A DNA stretch of 64,000 nucleotides. It comes from Bacteroidota bacterium. GTDB taxonomy: Bacteria; Bacteroidota; Ignavibacteria; Ignavibacteriales; Ignavibacteriaceae. Position 1 is the first letter of the stretch, and each line of letters begins with the position of its first letter. A program made the translations under genes and the position numbers. The stretch is taken from contig JAJYDC010000004.1 in assembly GCA_021777835.1 (NCBI GenBank), positions 62,001-126,000 of the forward strand, written 5' to 3'. This document shows, one piece after another, positions 40,719 through 50,343 of this stretch. The notes below the pieces were generated by a model that had not been told where the DNA came from, did no database searches, and saw only the letters and a list, made by a program, of their open reading frames with translations.

Positions 40719-41608
40719 TTAATCAAATAAACATAGTTGATTTACATTTATAAGATCTTTCTCTTCGTTATCAATGGTGTACATATGTAAACCTTTTCTT
40801 TGTTCAATAGGCAGTTTTTTTTTATAATTTTCAAAGCTAAGCGGAGTCATTTTTCCTAGATTCCAATGAGGCCGTTCATTATTGTAAAGATAAACGACTA
40901 GCTTAAGCTTCTGTTTTAAGGATGGGTAATCATTGATTGTCCAATGATTCAGATATTCATTTTTAATAATTCCGTTTACTCGTTCAACAAATGCATTTTC
41001 ATAGACAGAGCTGCACATGATGATTTTAATATTCCGGCTTTCTAAAACTTTTACATACTCATTGCTTGTGTATTGAATTCCTCTGTCAGAATTGTGAATA
41101 AGCGATTGGTAATTGCTAATGCCCCTTGTTTTTAAGGCATTATTAACGCGTATAAATTTGCCTTTGCTTGAAGTGTTGGATAAGCAATACTTCCAATAAT
41201 TCTACGTGAATAAACATCCTCTATAAATTGTAAATAATAAAAAGTATCTCCCAATTCAAAGTATGTAATATCGCTGACCCAAACATTGTTTATATCATAT
41301 ACAACAAGTCCGTTAATAAGATTTTGATATTTATAAATCCTTGATGAATGAGTTGTCTTTTGAAAATTTCTTATTCTTTGAACACCATAGCCATTGGCAA
41401 CAGCAAAAGTAATGAATTTATATCTGCCGATATTCTCAGGACGCAGCAATTCGTACATCTTCTTTGCACCCATTTGTGGGTGCAAAACTCTTAGCCCGGC
41501 TATAGCAGATAAGATTAACATATTGTCCTGATCTTCTTTACTATGGCGGTCAATAAAGGAAAGATGCCCTTGTTTGGATATATTAACCATTTCATAAAGT
41601 TGTTTCAA
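40719..41608 (-). pseudogene. IS3 transposase orfB (DDE integrase), frameshifted
   Basis: 41132-41608 has first D (VWVSDITYF) then ends ...ANLYALIMP*; another frame continues RVNNALKTRGISNYQSLIHNSDRGIQYTSNEY...ENAFVERVNGIIKNEYLNHW to 40719; frame change near 41140-41175. Confidence 0.85.
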
Positions 41609-42048
41609 TCTCCAGTTGTGTTTTTCACGGTTGACTCTGAACCTTTCGAGTGTTTCGTGATAATATTTTTTTTAAAGTCTATACCTAACTTGTCACTGGC
41701 TAATTCTATTAGCTTGTTTAGATAGTCTATTTCAATCTGTTTTTGACCAACTATCTGTTCTAGTTCACAGACTTTCTTAAGGAGTCCTTCTGTCTTTTTT
41801 GATTCACTCTCAAGTTCCATGACTAACCTTGTTCCTTTTTTATAGCCCTTGGAATATTTATACAGCCACTTATATACTGTTGTTCTGGAAATACCGTACA
41901 AAGATACAAGTTTACCGATCGAGATTTGTTTCTCTTCGAGTTCCTTTACTTTACTTCGTTTAAAGTCTTCGCTAAAGCAACGATTATATTTACTCCTAGA
42001 ACTAAATTCATTGCTATTTTCTGTCATGTCCATCTCGTTTCCTTTCAT
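41605..42048 (-). CDS. IS3 transposase orfA (HTH)
   Basis: 147 aa; RCFSEDFKRSKVKELEEKQISIGKLVSLYGISRTTVYKWLYKYSKGYKKGTRLVMELESESKK + leucine-zipper-like region. Confidence 0.9.
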   Translation of the reverse strand: MKGNEMDMTENSNEFSSRSKYNRCFSEDFKRSKVKELEEKQISIGKLVSLYGISRTTVYKWLYKYSKGYKKGTRLVMELESESKKTEGLLKKVCELEQIVGQKQIEIDYLNKLIELASDKLGIDFKKNIITKHSKGSESTVKNTTGD

Positions 42049-42240
42049 TGTTTTTCAGGGCAACCTATTTCAGGACAGGACAAGAAGGAATTATAAATAT
42101 TCAATACCGGATGGTAAGTGTCGTGAGGGTTGATGATGGGGGGTAAGGGGGGGTAGAACAATTATATTCTTTCAATTAGGATATATGCTGCTGCATAATA
42201 GAATACATTTCATAAGTTATAGATTGAGCAAAGTCCAGGC

Positions 42241-42897
42241 TTACTGCGATAAAGTTATTTTACTTTTTAGTAAGTGACGATTTTTATTTGAAAAGATTAT
42301 TGAGTCAGAATGTGAAGCCGTTAATACAATTAAAATAGATTTAAGTATTATTTTAGCATCAAGGCGAAATGATTTTTGCTTTTCATAATTCTCATCAAGT
42401 CCGATTAAATTTTGAGAGCCTTTCGATCTGTCTCCATAGACTTGCCAGTAACCTGTTATACCGGGAAGTGATTCTATTTTTGTCCGTTTAATATAAAAGT
42501 CCGGCTCACATTTCTTCATTAAAAGAAGATCTCTTTCTAATAATGGGCGTGGACCAACTAGAGACATCTCACCTTTAATAACATTTATAAGCTGAAAGAT
42601 CTCATCCAGTCCTGTGCGCCTAAGCCATCTGCAAAACCGGGGAACATATTCAGCAAAGTCATTCTTGTAGTAGAAATTGTTTGAATTCGATTCTTGTCTA
42701 GAAAAATTTGTTGAGCTTTTTATTGTCCTTATTTTGTAGAGTTTAACCTTTTTCTTTTCCAGGGTTATAAATCTGTTTTGGACAATAAGGGGGAACTGTT
42801 TTGTCGCGTAGAAAGAAACAAACAGTATTATAAGAATAAATGGAGAAGACACAAGAATTATAATAAGAGATAAAATGATATCGGTAATTTTCTTCAA
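42241..42897 (-). CDS. Bacterial sugar transferase (WcaJ/PglC-like phosphoglycosyltransferase)
   Basis: 218 aa; one N-terminal membrane segment, KLYKIRTIK, RRTGLDEIFQLINVIKGEMSLVGPRPLLERD, PGITGYWQVYGD. Confidence 0.92.
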   Translation of the reverse strand: MKKITDIILSLIIILVSSPFILIILFVSFYATKQFPLIVQNRFITLEKKKVKLYKIRTIKSSTNFSRQESNSNNFYYKNDFAEYVPRFCRWLRRTGLDEIFQLINVIKGEMSLVGPRPLLERDLLLMKKCEPDFYIKRTKIESLPGITGYWQVYGDRSKGSQNLIGLDENYEKQKSFRLDAKIILKSILIVLTASHSDSIIFSNKNRHLLKSKITLSQ

Positions 42898-42973
42898 TAT
42901 TTTACTTTAATTTTAATGATAACACCCCAAGTAGAATTATCTTTACTTAAGGTGTCATCATTAGTATGAGGGA

Positions 42974-43145
42974 TAATTTCAATAGAATTAACTTCTTTTC
43001 TTCATTAAAGCTTCCTGCGCTTATCCTATAAAAATAAATTCCGCTGGCAAGATTAGAAGCATTGAATGTTACATTATAATGCGGGCTTCATAAATGAAGC
43101 CCCTACAATTTTGGAGTATTAGTTTGAGCCATAGTTATCTAACTG
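42974..43145 (-). pseudogene. Decayed T9SS sorting-domain gene remnant
   Basis: Minus-strand pieces [19 protein letters not shown] and, after a frame change, [35 protein letters not shown], matching the C-terminus of the 54269-55852 protein but lacking the NYPNPFNP part. Confidence 0.8.
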
Positions 43146-43276
43146 TTTTGAGCATCTGAATTTGCCGTCATTACTTTTGAGTACCCAAAGATTCCATCAT
43201 AATAGGGAGCAGTTTTGCCAAATTCAGCATGCATGAATAATACATTTTAGTGACAGTCTGAAATTTCAGGTATTAT

Positions 43277-46200
43277 TTATTTCAATAGAACAAATTTCTT
43301 TATAGCATTGTATTTACCAGCCTGTAGCCTGTATATATATACTCCGCTTGCAAGATGATATTTCTCTGAAGAAAGCTGAAAATTGTATATGCCAGCTTGC
43401 TGGTCAGTATTAAGAAGTGTAGCAACTTCCTGCCCTAGGACATCGTATAACTTTAGAACAACGCGGCTCTCTACAGGAAGATCGTATTTAATAGTTGTAG
43501 TCGGGTTAAACGGATTAGGGTAATTCTGATACAATTCAAACTGAGCTGGTATAAGTTTTAAGTCAACAACCTTTGAATATTTATATTGACCATTATTATC
43601 AATCTGCTTAATTCTATATTCAAAGTTATTTCCGCCTATAGGATTACTATCGATGAATGAATACTTCTTGGGAGAATTGCTGTTGCCGGAACCTTTTACA
43701 AATCCAATGTCATTCCAATTTTGAATTATTACTTTTGAATTTTGAATTGCTCTTTGAACTTCGAAGCCAAAATTATTCACTTCAGTTGCAGTATTCCAAC
43801 TAAGTTCTACTTTATCTCCAATGTTATTCGCGGTAAAAGTAACCATTTCTATAGGCAGAGCGCCGCTGCTAATATTATATTTGTTCGCTAGATATTGTTC
43901 AACTTTACTTCTATCTGAGGAGCTAAGTAATGAATCATAAATTATAATTTCAGCAATATCTCCATTAAAAGCATAAGTACTGTCCTGCCGTGTCCCAATA
44001 CTTATCGATACATCATTTGGATTTCTTAAATCTGTGGCTGAAGTTCCGCCATCCAAACCGTCTACACTTACAGCGCCTCCGGAGGATGATGCTCTAACTT
44101 CAAAAACATGTGCATTACCATCCGAATATTCACCGGCAGTACCTTCATCTATGTATGTAGTAGTAGTAAGCGGAATATATCTAACACCAACTCCGTTTAA
44201 CTGAATCTCATATTGCGCACCTGTTCCGCTGAAGAGAAACTCGGGTTGTGCTGTATAAGATGATTTTGCGACAATAAATATTTCATAATCTGAATTTTGA
44301 ATTCCGATTGCAGAAGATGACTGCAGATTAAGCCTGGAAGCAGAACCATTAAATACAAGAGCTGATTTACCATTTATTTGATTTGTCCGGTATAATGGCT
44401 TTGCTGCTGAATTGTACTCAGTAGCATTATCTAAATTTCCAGAGGCATCGTACCATGTACCTACATCGGTACTGTCTATAGTTCCCGTTACACCGTCATC
44501 AGCTCTCAGCCATAGCTTCAACGAAGTTTTTGTTATTGATGTATCAATGCCTACTTCTCCAACAGATGAGACAGAAGTTCCTCCGGTGTTAGTAGATTCC
44601 AGTTTATAATAATATATATTCCCGGTAATAAGCCCGGTCAATGTTGCACTAACATTAGCTGTAGTTGAGCCACTGCCCGCACTTAGAGAAGCTGTTGAGT
44701 CAATTAATGAATTTACATTTGTACCATAATAAAATTTATAGGTAGCTGCTGTGCCGCTTGGATTTACATCTCCGCGAAGAATAACCGATGTGCTGCTTAA
44801 TATTGAATCGGGTTGAAGTGTTACAACAGGGAAGGGAACAGTTGTTTGTTGACTTCCTGTTACCGGCGAAACTGTTAAATAATTCTGATCGGTGTTTGTT
44901 CCGTTGTACTCAAACACGCTGAAGTAATAAGTCGTAGAGCCGGATAAGCCTGAAATTGTAACAACGCTATCACTACCACTATAAACAACAAAATTCCCGG
45001 TACCTATTTGAGACCCCAATCCGAATATTGAATCGGCAGTATAGGCCTGCCCGTCTGTTGGTGCTGAATCTACCGCACTGCCACTTTTAGCTAAGATTAG
45101 CCGATAAGCGCCATTACCTTTATTTACTTTTACTGACATTGATACATCCTTCACATTGCTGAAGGAAACATTGCTTGCTTGAACTGTAGGTTCAGTTACT
45201 GTTGTAACCGGAATATTATATCTTTGAGATAGATATTGCGTAATAGACTGTCTTTGACTAAGGCTTAAGTTTGAATTATAAACAATTACTTCAGCAATAT
45301 CTCCATTGAAATATAAGGATGCATTTCCTCTTCGTCCTAAGTCTAATACACCTGCATCAGAGCTTTGAGTATTTGATAATACATATCCTCCTGCCGATCC
45401 GTCGACATGGATTACACCTTCTGATGAGGTTGCCTTTATATCAAAAATATGCGCCTGCCCATTCGTATAATCATTACTGTTTCCTTCATCTAAATAAATG
45501 CTTCCTGCAGGTATGAAGCGTGCTCCTTGGCCGCCATTAAGCTGTAATTCATAATTACCTGGAGTTCCGCCCGCAATAAACTGAGTATTTGTAGAGGATG
45601 ATTTGGCTACAATAAACATTTCGTAATCTGAGTTCTGAATACCCAGGCTTGTAGATATTGGAAGTGAAAGGTATGAACTAGAGCCGTCAAAACTTAGTGC
45701 CGGCTTAGAATCAATTCCGGAAGTCCTGTATAATGGTTCATCAGCTGGGGTAGACTGCTCAGCATTATTTAAATTTCCCGAGACATCATACCAGGTTGAA
45801 ACAGAAGTGCTGTCCTTTGTGCTTGATGTCGCTTCATCCGAGCGCAGCCATAACTTTAGATTTGTACTTGATAAGGAAGTATCAGTTATTGCCGCATATA
45901 CAGAAGAAGTAGATGTTCCTCCGGAATTAGTTGCAGTTAATTCTTCATAGTATACTGTGCCATATGCCAATCCCGTTATTTGCATTCTAACAGTATCCGC
46001 CGAGGAACCACTCCCCGCATTTTGAACTGATGTTGAATCAATTAATGAATCTGGGCTAGTTCCATAAGCAAATCTGTATGTCGAAGAAGCACCATTTGGA
46101 TTTACAATTCCACGAAAGTACATTGATGAGCCAGTGATTGCCGAATCCGATAAGATAGAATCAGTTGGTGGAGTATAATTTGTTGTAAAATTCCCGGTTG

Positions 46201-49200
46201 CTGGTGATGTGGTCAGATAATTCTGATCCGTGTTGGTTCCGTTAAATTCATATGCACTGAAGTAATAATCTGTATGGCTGCTAAGCCCGGTTACAGTAAC
46301 TACACTATCTGTTCCCTGGTAAACGACATAATTCCCAGTGCCGAGTTGGGAACCTGATCCGAATACTGAACTAGCTGTATACACCTGTCCGTTCGAAGGA
46401 GCCGTATCTACAGCACTCCCAGATTTCCCAATAATAATTCGCTGTGCACCGTTGCCTTTTGTTACCTGCAAGTTAATTGAATTATTTGTTACATTACTTA
46501 TCGTCATGTTGCTTGCTTGTATTGTTGGCGTACTTACTGTCGTGTATGTTATGTTATATTTTTGAGACAAATAATTTGCAACTGCCAGCCTTTGACTTGA
46601 AGTCAGATTTGCATTGTATATAATTATTTCTGCAATATCACCGTTAAAAAAGTAGCTGCCGTCTCCTCTTCTGCCAATAACAAGATTGCCTGCATCAGAG
46701 CTTTGAGTATTTGATAATACATATCCACCTGCTGATCCGTCAACGCGAATAATACCTTCCGATGAACTAGCTTTTAATTCGAAAATATGCGCTAGTCCAT
46801 TTGTATAATCGTTACTGTTTCCTTCATCTAAATAATTGCTTCCTGCAGGAATGAAGCGTGCTCCTGAACTTCCGTTTAACTGCAATTCGTAATTGCCTGC
46901 AGTACCTCCTTCTACAAACTGCAGACTACTAGAGGATGATTTAGCTACTATAAACATTTCATAATCCGAATTTTGTAATCCTAAACTAGCTGCTGATGGT
47001 AATGCAAGGTATGTACTCGTACCATCGAAGCTTAGTGCCGGCTTGGAGTTTATCACTGAGGCCTGGTATGAGGGTTCATCGGCTGATGTCGATTGCGTTG
47101 CATTATTACTATTTCCAGATTTATCAAACCATTCAGAAACCTTTCCTCCGGATGTGTCTACGCCACTATCAGATGCCAGCCATAATTTTAAGTTTGTACT
47201 GGAAATTGAAGTATCGTAGATAAATGAACCAAGTGAAGAGGTATCAGATCCATAAGAGTTTGATGTTAAAATCCTAAAATAATAAAATGTTCCGGCAGTA
47301 AGACTGGTTAGATTTGCACTCACATCTACAGTTCCGGAGCTTCCAGCACTTTGAGAGCCTAAAGTATCAGCTAATGCGGATGGATTAGTGCCGTAGATAA
47401 AACGATATGAAGTAGAAATATCATTAGTATTTACGCTACCATTGATAGTAGCCGAGCTTCCAGTTAGATTAGTTACAGGAAGAATTGAAGCGGTAGGCAA
47501 TACAATATTTCCTGAATAGATATAATAATCCGAGCTATTTGCAGAACTGTTTGCATTTGCACCTGTTCCGAAAGAATCATTACTAAAAAGATAACTGCCG
47601 GAATAGTTGAATACTGCACCGCCGTAGCTAGTTCCATTAGCAGATACACCCGTTCCACCAGCTGCAGTATCATTATTAAAGATACAGTTTTCTATAACCA
47701 TGGCGCCATTATTGTTAAAAATAGCTCCGCCTAATCCTGCACCACCACCTCCACCGCCGTAATTCGCGCCACCGTATCCTGCTCCAAACCCACCAGCACC
47801 CGCAAAGCCGCCTCCGCCCCAATCATTAGAGCCCGAACCTCCTCCACCTCCAAAACCTCCACTTCCGCCGTTTCCACCTCCGCCGTCAAAACCTTCACCA
47901 CCCCCGCCTCCAAATCCGCCAGGATAGCCATCAACATTATAAAGATCTCCACCATTTCCTCCTCCTATCCCTCCAAGAAGTCCACTGGATCCACCGCCTG
48001 ATACTATTGCGCTTCCGCCAAATCCGCCTCCGCCGCCCGTAACAGTTCCATAGTAGTTTCCACCGATTCCTCCAGCAGCTTTATTCCCGCTAAAAGTTAA
48101 ATTATTTACCAACACTGTTCCAGAGTTTATAAATAATGCTCCTCCCATTCCTGCAGCTCCGCCCCCACCGTTAATTCCGTTGCCTCCTACACCGTATCCG
48201 TTGCTTATTGTAAAATTCTGAAGTGTAACTTCCGGTGAGGCTGGAGCTGTAGAACTAAATGGGGAAACTCCGTCACCTATAAAGAATGGTCGATATAGAT
48301 TATTACCGTTGATTGTTAGACTACTTGGCCCCGGCCCGGTTAAAGTCGTATTGTAGTTAATTGCAGGAAGCGCACTAGTAAGGGTTATTGTTCCTGATAT
48401 TCCTGTCATATCGACATAAGCGGTATTTGATGATGCATTTGTGTTTATAGCATTAAGAACGTACCGGAGAGTACCGGTATTATAAGATCCGGTATCCGCA
48501 TCTGTGGTATTGGTTACAGCAAAATTAGAATAACTTATTCCATATTTCGATGCTAGATAAGACTCAACAAGTATCCTATCCGAAGCGGATAGTACTTTAT
48601 TATAAATAATTACTTCTGCAATGTCTCCGGTAAAAAAATAACTATTGACTGAAAGGCGCATTCCAAGAATAAGCGAACTATTAGAGGAACTTCTTACGTT
48701 AGTTAAAGTATTACCGCCATTGACACCGTCCACCCTAATTAAACCTTCAGTTGAAGAAGCCTGAGCATCGAAAATATGAGGTGAGTTATTTGCATATTCC
48801 CCGCTTGTGCCTTCATCAATGTAAGTTGAGCTTATAGGTATAAAGCGAGCTCCCGCAGCTCCGTTCAAATGCATTTCAAATTGTTCTAAATTTCCGGATA
48901 TTAAAAAACTTATATTGGTACTATCGGTTCTTGCCACAATAAACATCTCATAATCAGAATTTTGTATTCCCAGCGCCGAGTCCGTAGGCAATATTAGATA
49001 AGAATCATTAGCTGAAGTAAAATGAAGAGCCGGGTAACCGTTCAATGTGCTTGTAGTGTATGTAGGCTGGTTAGCTGCTGTAGGCTGCGTCGCGTTATTG
49101 CCGTTTCCTGACTGATCAGCCCAAGTAGACACAGATTGTCCGTTGGTAGTTGTCGAAGTTCCGGCATCGGCTTTAAGCCACAATTTTAAATTTGCTGAAG

Positions 49201-49270
49201 GTACCTGTGCATATAATTGTACGGCAATTAATATTAATAGGAAGCTAAAAATAATAGTAAATCTGTTCAC
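43277..49270 (-). CDS. 1997-aa secreted multi-domain protein: four LamG-like modules, Gly-rich pectin-lyase-like segment, inter-module FN3-like segments, T9SS C-terminal sorting domain
   Basis: Signal peptide; four copies of (L)KLWL(K/A/R)(A/S)D...SGN...NSDYEMFIVA...GDIAE(V/I)I(V/I)Y; terminal ELYQNYPNPFNPTTTIKYDLP...KFVLLK. Confidence 0.9.
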   Translation of the reverse strand: MNRFTIIFSFLLILIAVQLYAQVPSANLKLWLKADAGTSTTTNGQSVSTWADQSGNGNNATQPTAANQPTYTTSTLNGYPALHFTSANDSYLILPTDSALGIQNSDYEMFIVARTDSTNISFLISGNLEQFEMHLNGAAGARFIPISSTYIDEGTSGEYANNSPHIFDAQASSTEGLIRVDGVNGGNTLTNVRSSSNSSLILGMRLSVNSYFFTGDIAEVIIYNKVLSASDRILVESYLASKYGISYSNFAVTNTTDADTGSYNTGTLRYVLNAINTNASSNTAYVDMTGISGTITLTSALPAINYNTTLTGPGPSSLTINGNNLYRPFFIGDGVSPFSSTAPASPEVTLQNFTISNGYGVGGNGINGGGGAAGMGGALFINSGTVLVNNLTFSGNKAAGGIGGNYYGTVTGGGGGFGGSAIVSGGGSSGLLGGIGGGNGGDLYNVDGYPGGFGGGGGEGFDGGGGNGGSGGFGGGGGSGSNDWGGGGFAGAGGFGAGYGGANYGGGGGGAGLGGAIFNNNGAMVIENCIFNNDTAAGGTGVSANGTSYGGAVFNYSGSYLFSNDSFGTGANANSSANSSDYYIYSGNIVLPTASILPVTNLTGSSATINGSVNTNDISTSYRFIYGTNPSALADTLGSQSAGSSGTVDVSANLTSLTAGTFYYFRILTSNSYGSDTSSLGSFIYDTSISSTNLKLWLASDSGVDTSGGKVSEWFDKSGNSNNATQSTSADEPSYQASVINSKPALSFDGTSTYLALPSAASLGLQNSDYEMFIVAKSSSSSLQFVEGGTAGNYELQLNGSSGARFIPAGSNYLDEGNSNDYTNGLAHIFELKASSSEGIIRVDGSAGGYVLSNTQSSDAGNLVIGRRGDGSYFFNGDIAEIIIYNANLTSSQRLAVANYLSQKYNITYTTVSTPTIQASNMTISNVTNNSINLQVTKGNGAQRIIIGKSGSAVDTAPSNGQVYTASSVFGSGSQLGTGNYVVYQGTDSVVTVTGLSSHTDYYFSAYEFNGTNTDQNYLTTSPATGNFTTNYTPPTDSILSDSAITGSSMYFRGIVNPNGASSTYRFAYGTSPDSLIDSTSVQNAGSGSSADTVRMQITGLAYGTVYYEELTATNSGGTSTSSVYAAITDTSLSSTNLKLWLRSDEATSSTKDSTSVSTWYDVSGNLNNAEQSTPADEPLYRTSGIDSKPALSFDGSSSYLSLPISTSLGIQNSDYEMFIVAKSSSTNTQFIAGGTPGNYELQLNGGQGARFIPAGSIYLDEGNSNDYTNGQAHIFDIKATSSEGVIHVDGSAGGYVLSNTQSSDAGVLDLGRRGNASLYFNGDIAEVIVYNSNLSLSQRQSITQYLSQRYNIPVTTVTEPTVQASNVSFSNVKDVSMSVKVNKGNGAYRLILAKSGSAVDSAPTDGQAYTADSIFGLGSQIGTGNFVVYSGSDSVVTISGLSGSTTYYFSVFEYNGTNTDQNYLTVSPVTGSQQTTVPFPVVTLQPDSILSSTSVILRGDVNPSGTAATYKFYYGTNVNSLIDSTASLSAGSGSTTANVSATLTGLITGNIYYYKLESTNTGGTSVSSVGEVGIDTSITKTSLKLWLRADDGVTGTIDSTDVGTWYDASGNLDNATEYNSAAKPLYRTNQINGKSALVFNGSASRLNLQSSSAIGIQNSDYEIFIVAKSSYTAQPEFLFSGTGAQYEIQLNGVGVRYIPLTTTTYIDEGTAGEYSDGNAHVFEVRASSSGGAVSVDGLDGGTSATDLRNPNDVSISIGTRQDSTYAFNGDIAEIIIYDSLLSSSDRSKVEQYLANKYNISSGALPIEMVTFTANNIGDKVELSWNTATEVNNFGFEVQRAIQNSKVIIQNWNDIGFVKGSGNSNSPKKYSFIDSNPIGGNNFEYRIKQIDNNGQYKYSKVVDLKLIPAQFELYQNYPNPFNPTTTIKYDLPVESRVVLKLYDVLGQEVATLLNTDQQAGIYNFQLSSEKYHLASGVYIYRLQAGKYNAIKKFVLLK
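45353..45526. repeat. Intragenic DNA repeat, copy in LamG-like module 3
   Basis: Begins gcatcagagctttgagtatttgataatacatatcc, an exact 35-nt match to 46691-46725; strong similarity continues downstream. Confidence 0.8.
46691..46864. repeat. Intragenic DNA repeat, copy in LamG-like module 2
   Basis: Partner of 45353-45526; also shares tttccttcatctaaataa and gcttcctgcagg tracts. Confidence 0.8.
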
Positions 49271-49506
49271 TAGAACTCCTTATAATTATTTTTCAATATA
49301 TTTATGAAATTTTTATGATCGTTATTTAATGCAAATGGATTATTTTATTTTCCTGCCGGCATTCCGCAATGCTTGTACAGGGAAAGAAGAAAAAATTTAG
49401 TTTTAAATTCGAGTCACTAAATGAATTAAGAAAGTCAATTTAAATTTGTAGATATCTAATTATTATCGCCACTACTTATTTAGGGAGGTAAGAGGTTCTG
49501 TGTGTT

Positions 49507-50160
49507 TTAGAGCAAATTATCTTTGATGGCTTTAGAGACGGCACCATGTTTTGAATGTACATGAAGCTTATCATAAATATTTTTAAAATGAAACCGGACT
49601 GTTTCATGAGATATTGATAGTATGCCTGCAATTTCCTTATCGACTTTATCTGCAGCTGCAAGAGTTAATATCCTTTTTTCCTGTTCTGTAAGAGTATTTA
49701 TTTCATTCTTGGGTTTTTGAAAAGCTTGGACGACTTTTTTAGCAATCTCCGGGCTCATAGATGCACCGCCGTAATATGTTTGGCGGATTCCGGCAAGTAA
49801 TTCCTCAGGTGAAATATCTTTAGTCAAATAACCGCTCGCACCAGCACTTAGAGATTGAAATATATAGTCGTTGAAATCTTTATGAACCGTTAACATCAAT
49901 ATTTCTGTTTTAGGAAGTTTTTCTTTAAGAATTTTTACTGCCTCAATACCGCTCATTTTTCCTGATCCCAGATCAATATCCATTAAAATAATATCAGGAT
50001 TATCTTCAGGCAGGTTTATTAGCGCGGATTCACAATCAGCATAAGCACTTATACATTTCATATCTTCAGCGCCATCGATTATGAATTTAAATATATCTCT
50101 GAATCGATCAATATCTTCAACAATAGAAACGTAGATACTATTTAATTTTGTATTAGGCAT
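49507..50160 (-). CDS. NarL/LuxR-family response regulator
   Basis: 217 aa; receiver IILMDIDLGSGKMSG; HTH LTEQEKRILTLAAADKVDKEIAGILSISHETVRFHFKNIYDKLHVHSK. Confidence 0.93.
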   Translation of the reverse strand: MPNTKLNSIYVSIVEDIDRFRDIFKFIIDGAEDMKCISAYADCESALINLPEDNPDIILMDIDLGSGKMSGIEAVKILKEKLPKTEILMLTVHKDFNDYIFQSLSAGASGYLTKDISPEELLAGIRQTYYGGASMSPEIAKKVVQAFQKPKNEINTLTEQEKRILTLAAADKVDKEIAGILSISHETVRFHFKNIYDKLHVHSKHGAVSKAIKDNLL

Positions 50161-50343
50161 AATTCAAAATGAAGTTATTTCAATTTTAATTGATGAAAGT
50201 GAACTCATCCCGAAAGTTTTCGACTTAAGTAATATGTTAATATTTATATAAAAAGATGATTGAAAACTTAATGAATGATACAATCCGCTATATCCTTTTC
50301 TCAGTATACTAATATATTTTTTGTTATTTGCTTCCACAACTAC

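Larger units (their letters stand above)
40678..42084 (-). mobile_element. IS3-family insertion sequence
   Basis: Terminal inverted repeats TGTCCTGAAATAGGTTGCCC (40685-40704) and GGGCAACCTATTTCAGGACA (42058-42077), perfect 20 bp, extendable to 27 bp with one mismatch (CTTGTCyTGTCCTG...); 3-bp AAG on both sides; encodes orfA/orfB. Confidence 0.9.

Noticed and set aside
43082-43106. GTAGGGGCTTCATTTATGAAGCCC palindrome, nearly repeated at 54532-54556 (GTAGAGGCTTCATTTATGAAGCCGG), as a mobile coding palindrome
   Set aside because: Both copies sit at the same place in the T9SS linker (KYSxxVxASFMKP), and flanking sequence also matches, so gene paralogy explains the repeat more simply
47473-47955. 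Antisense or alternate-frame ORFs 47473-47673 and 47731-47955
   Set aside because: Alternate frames of the Gly-rich coding region; low-complexity translations with no start context
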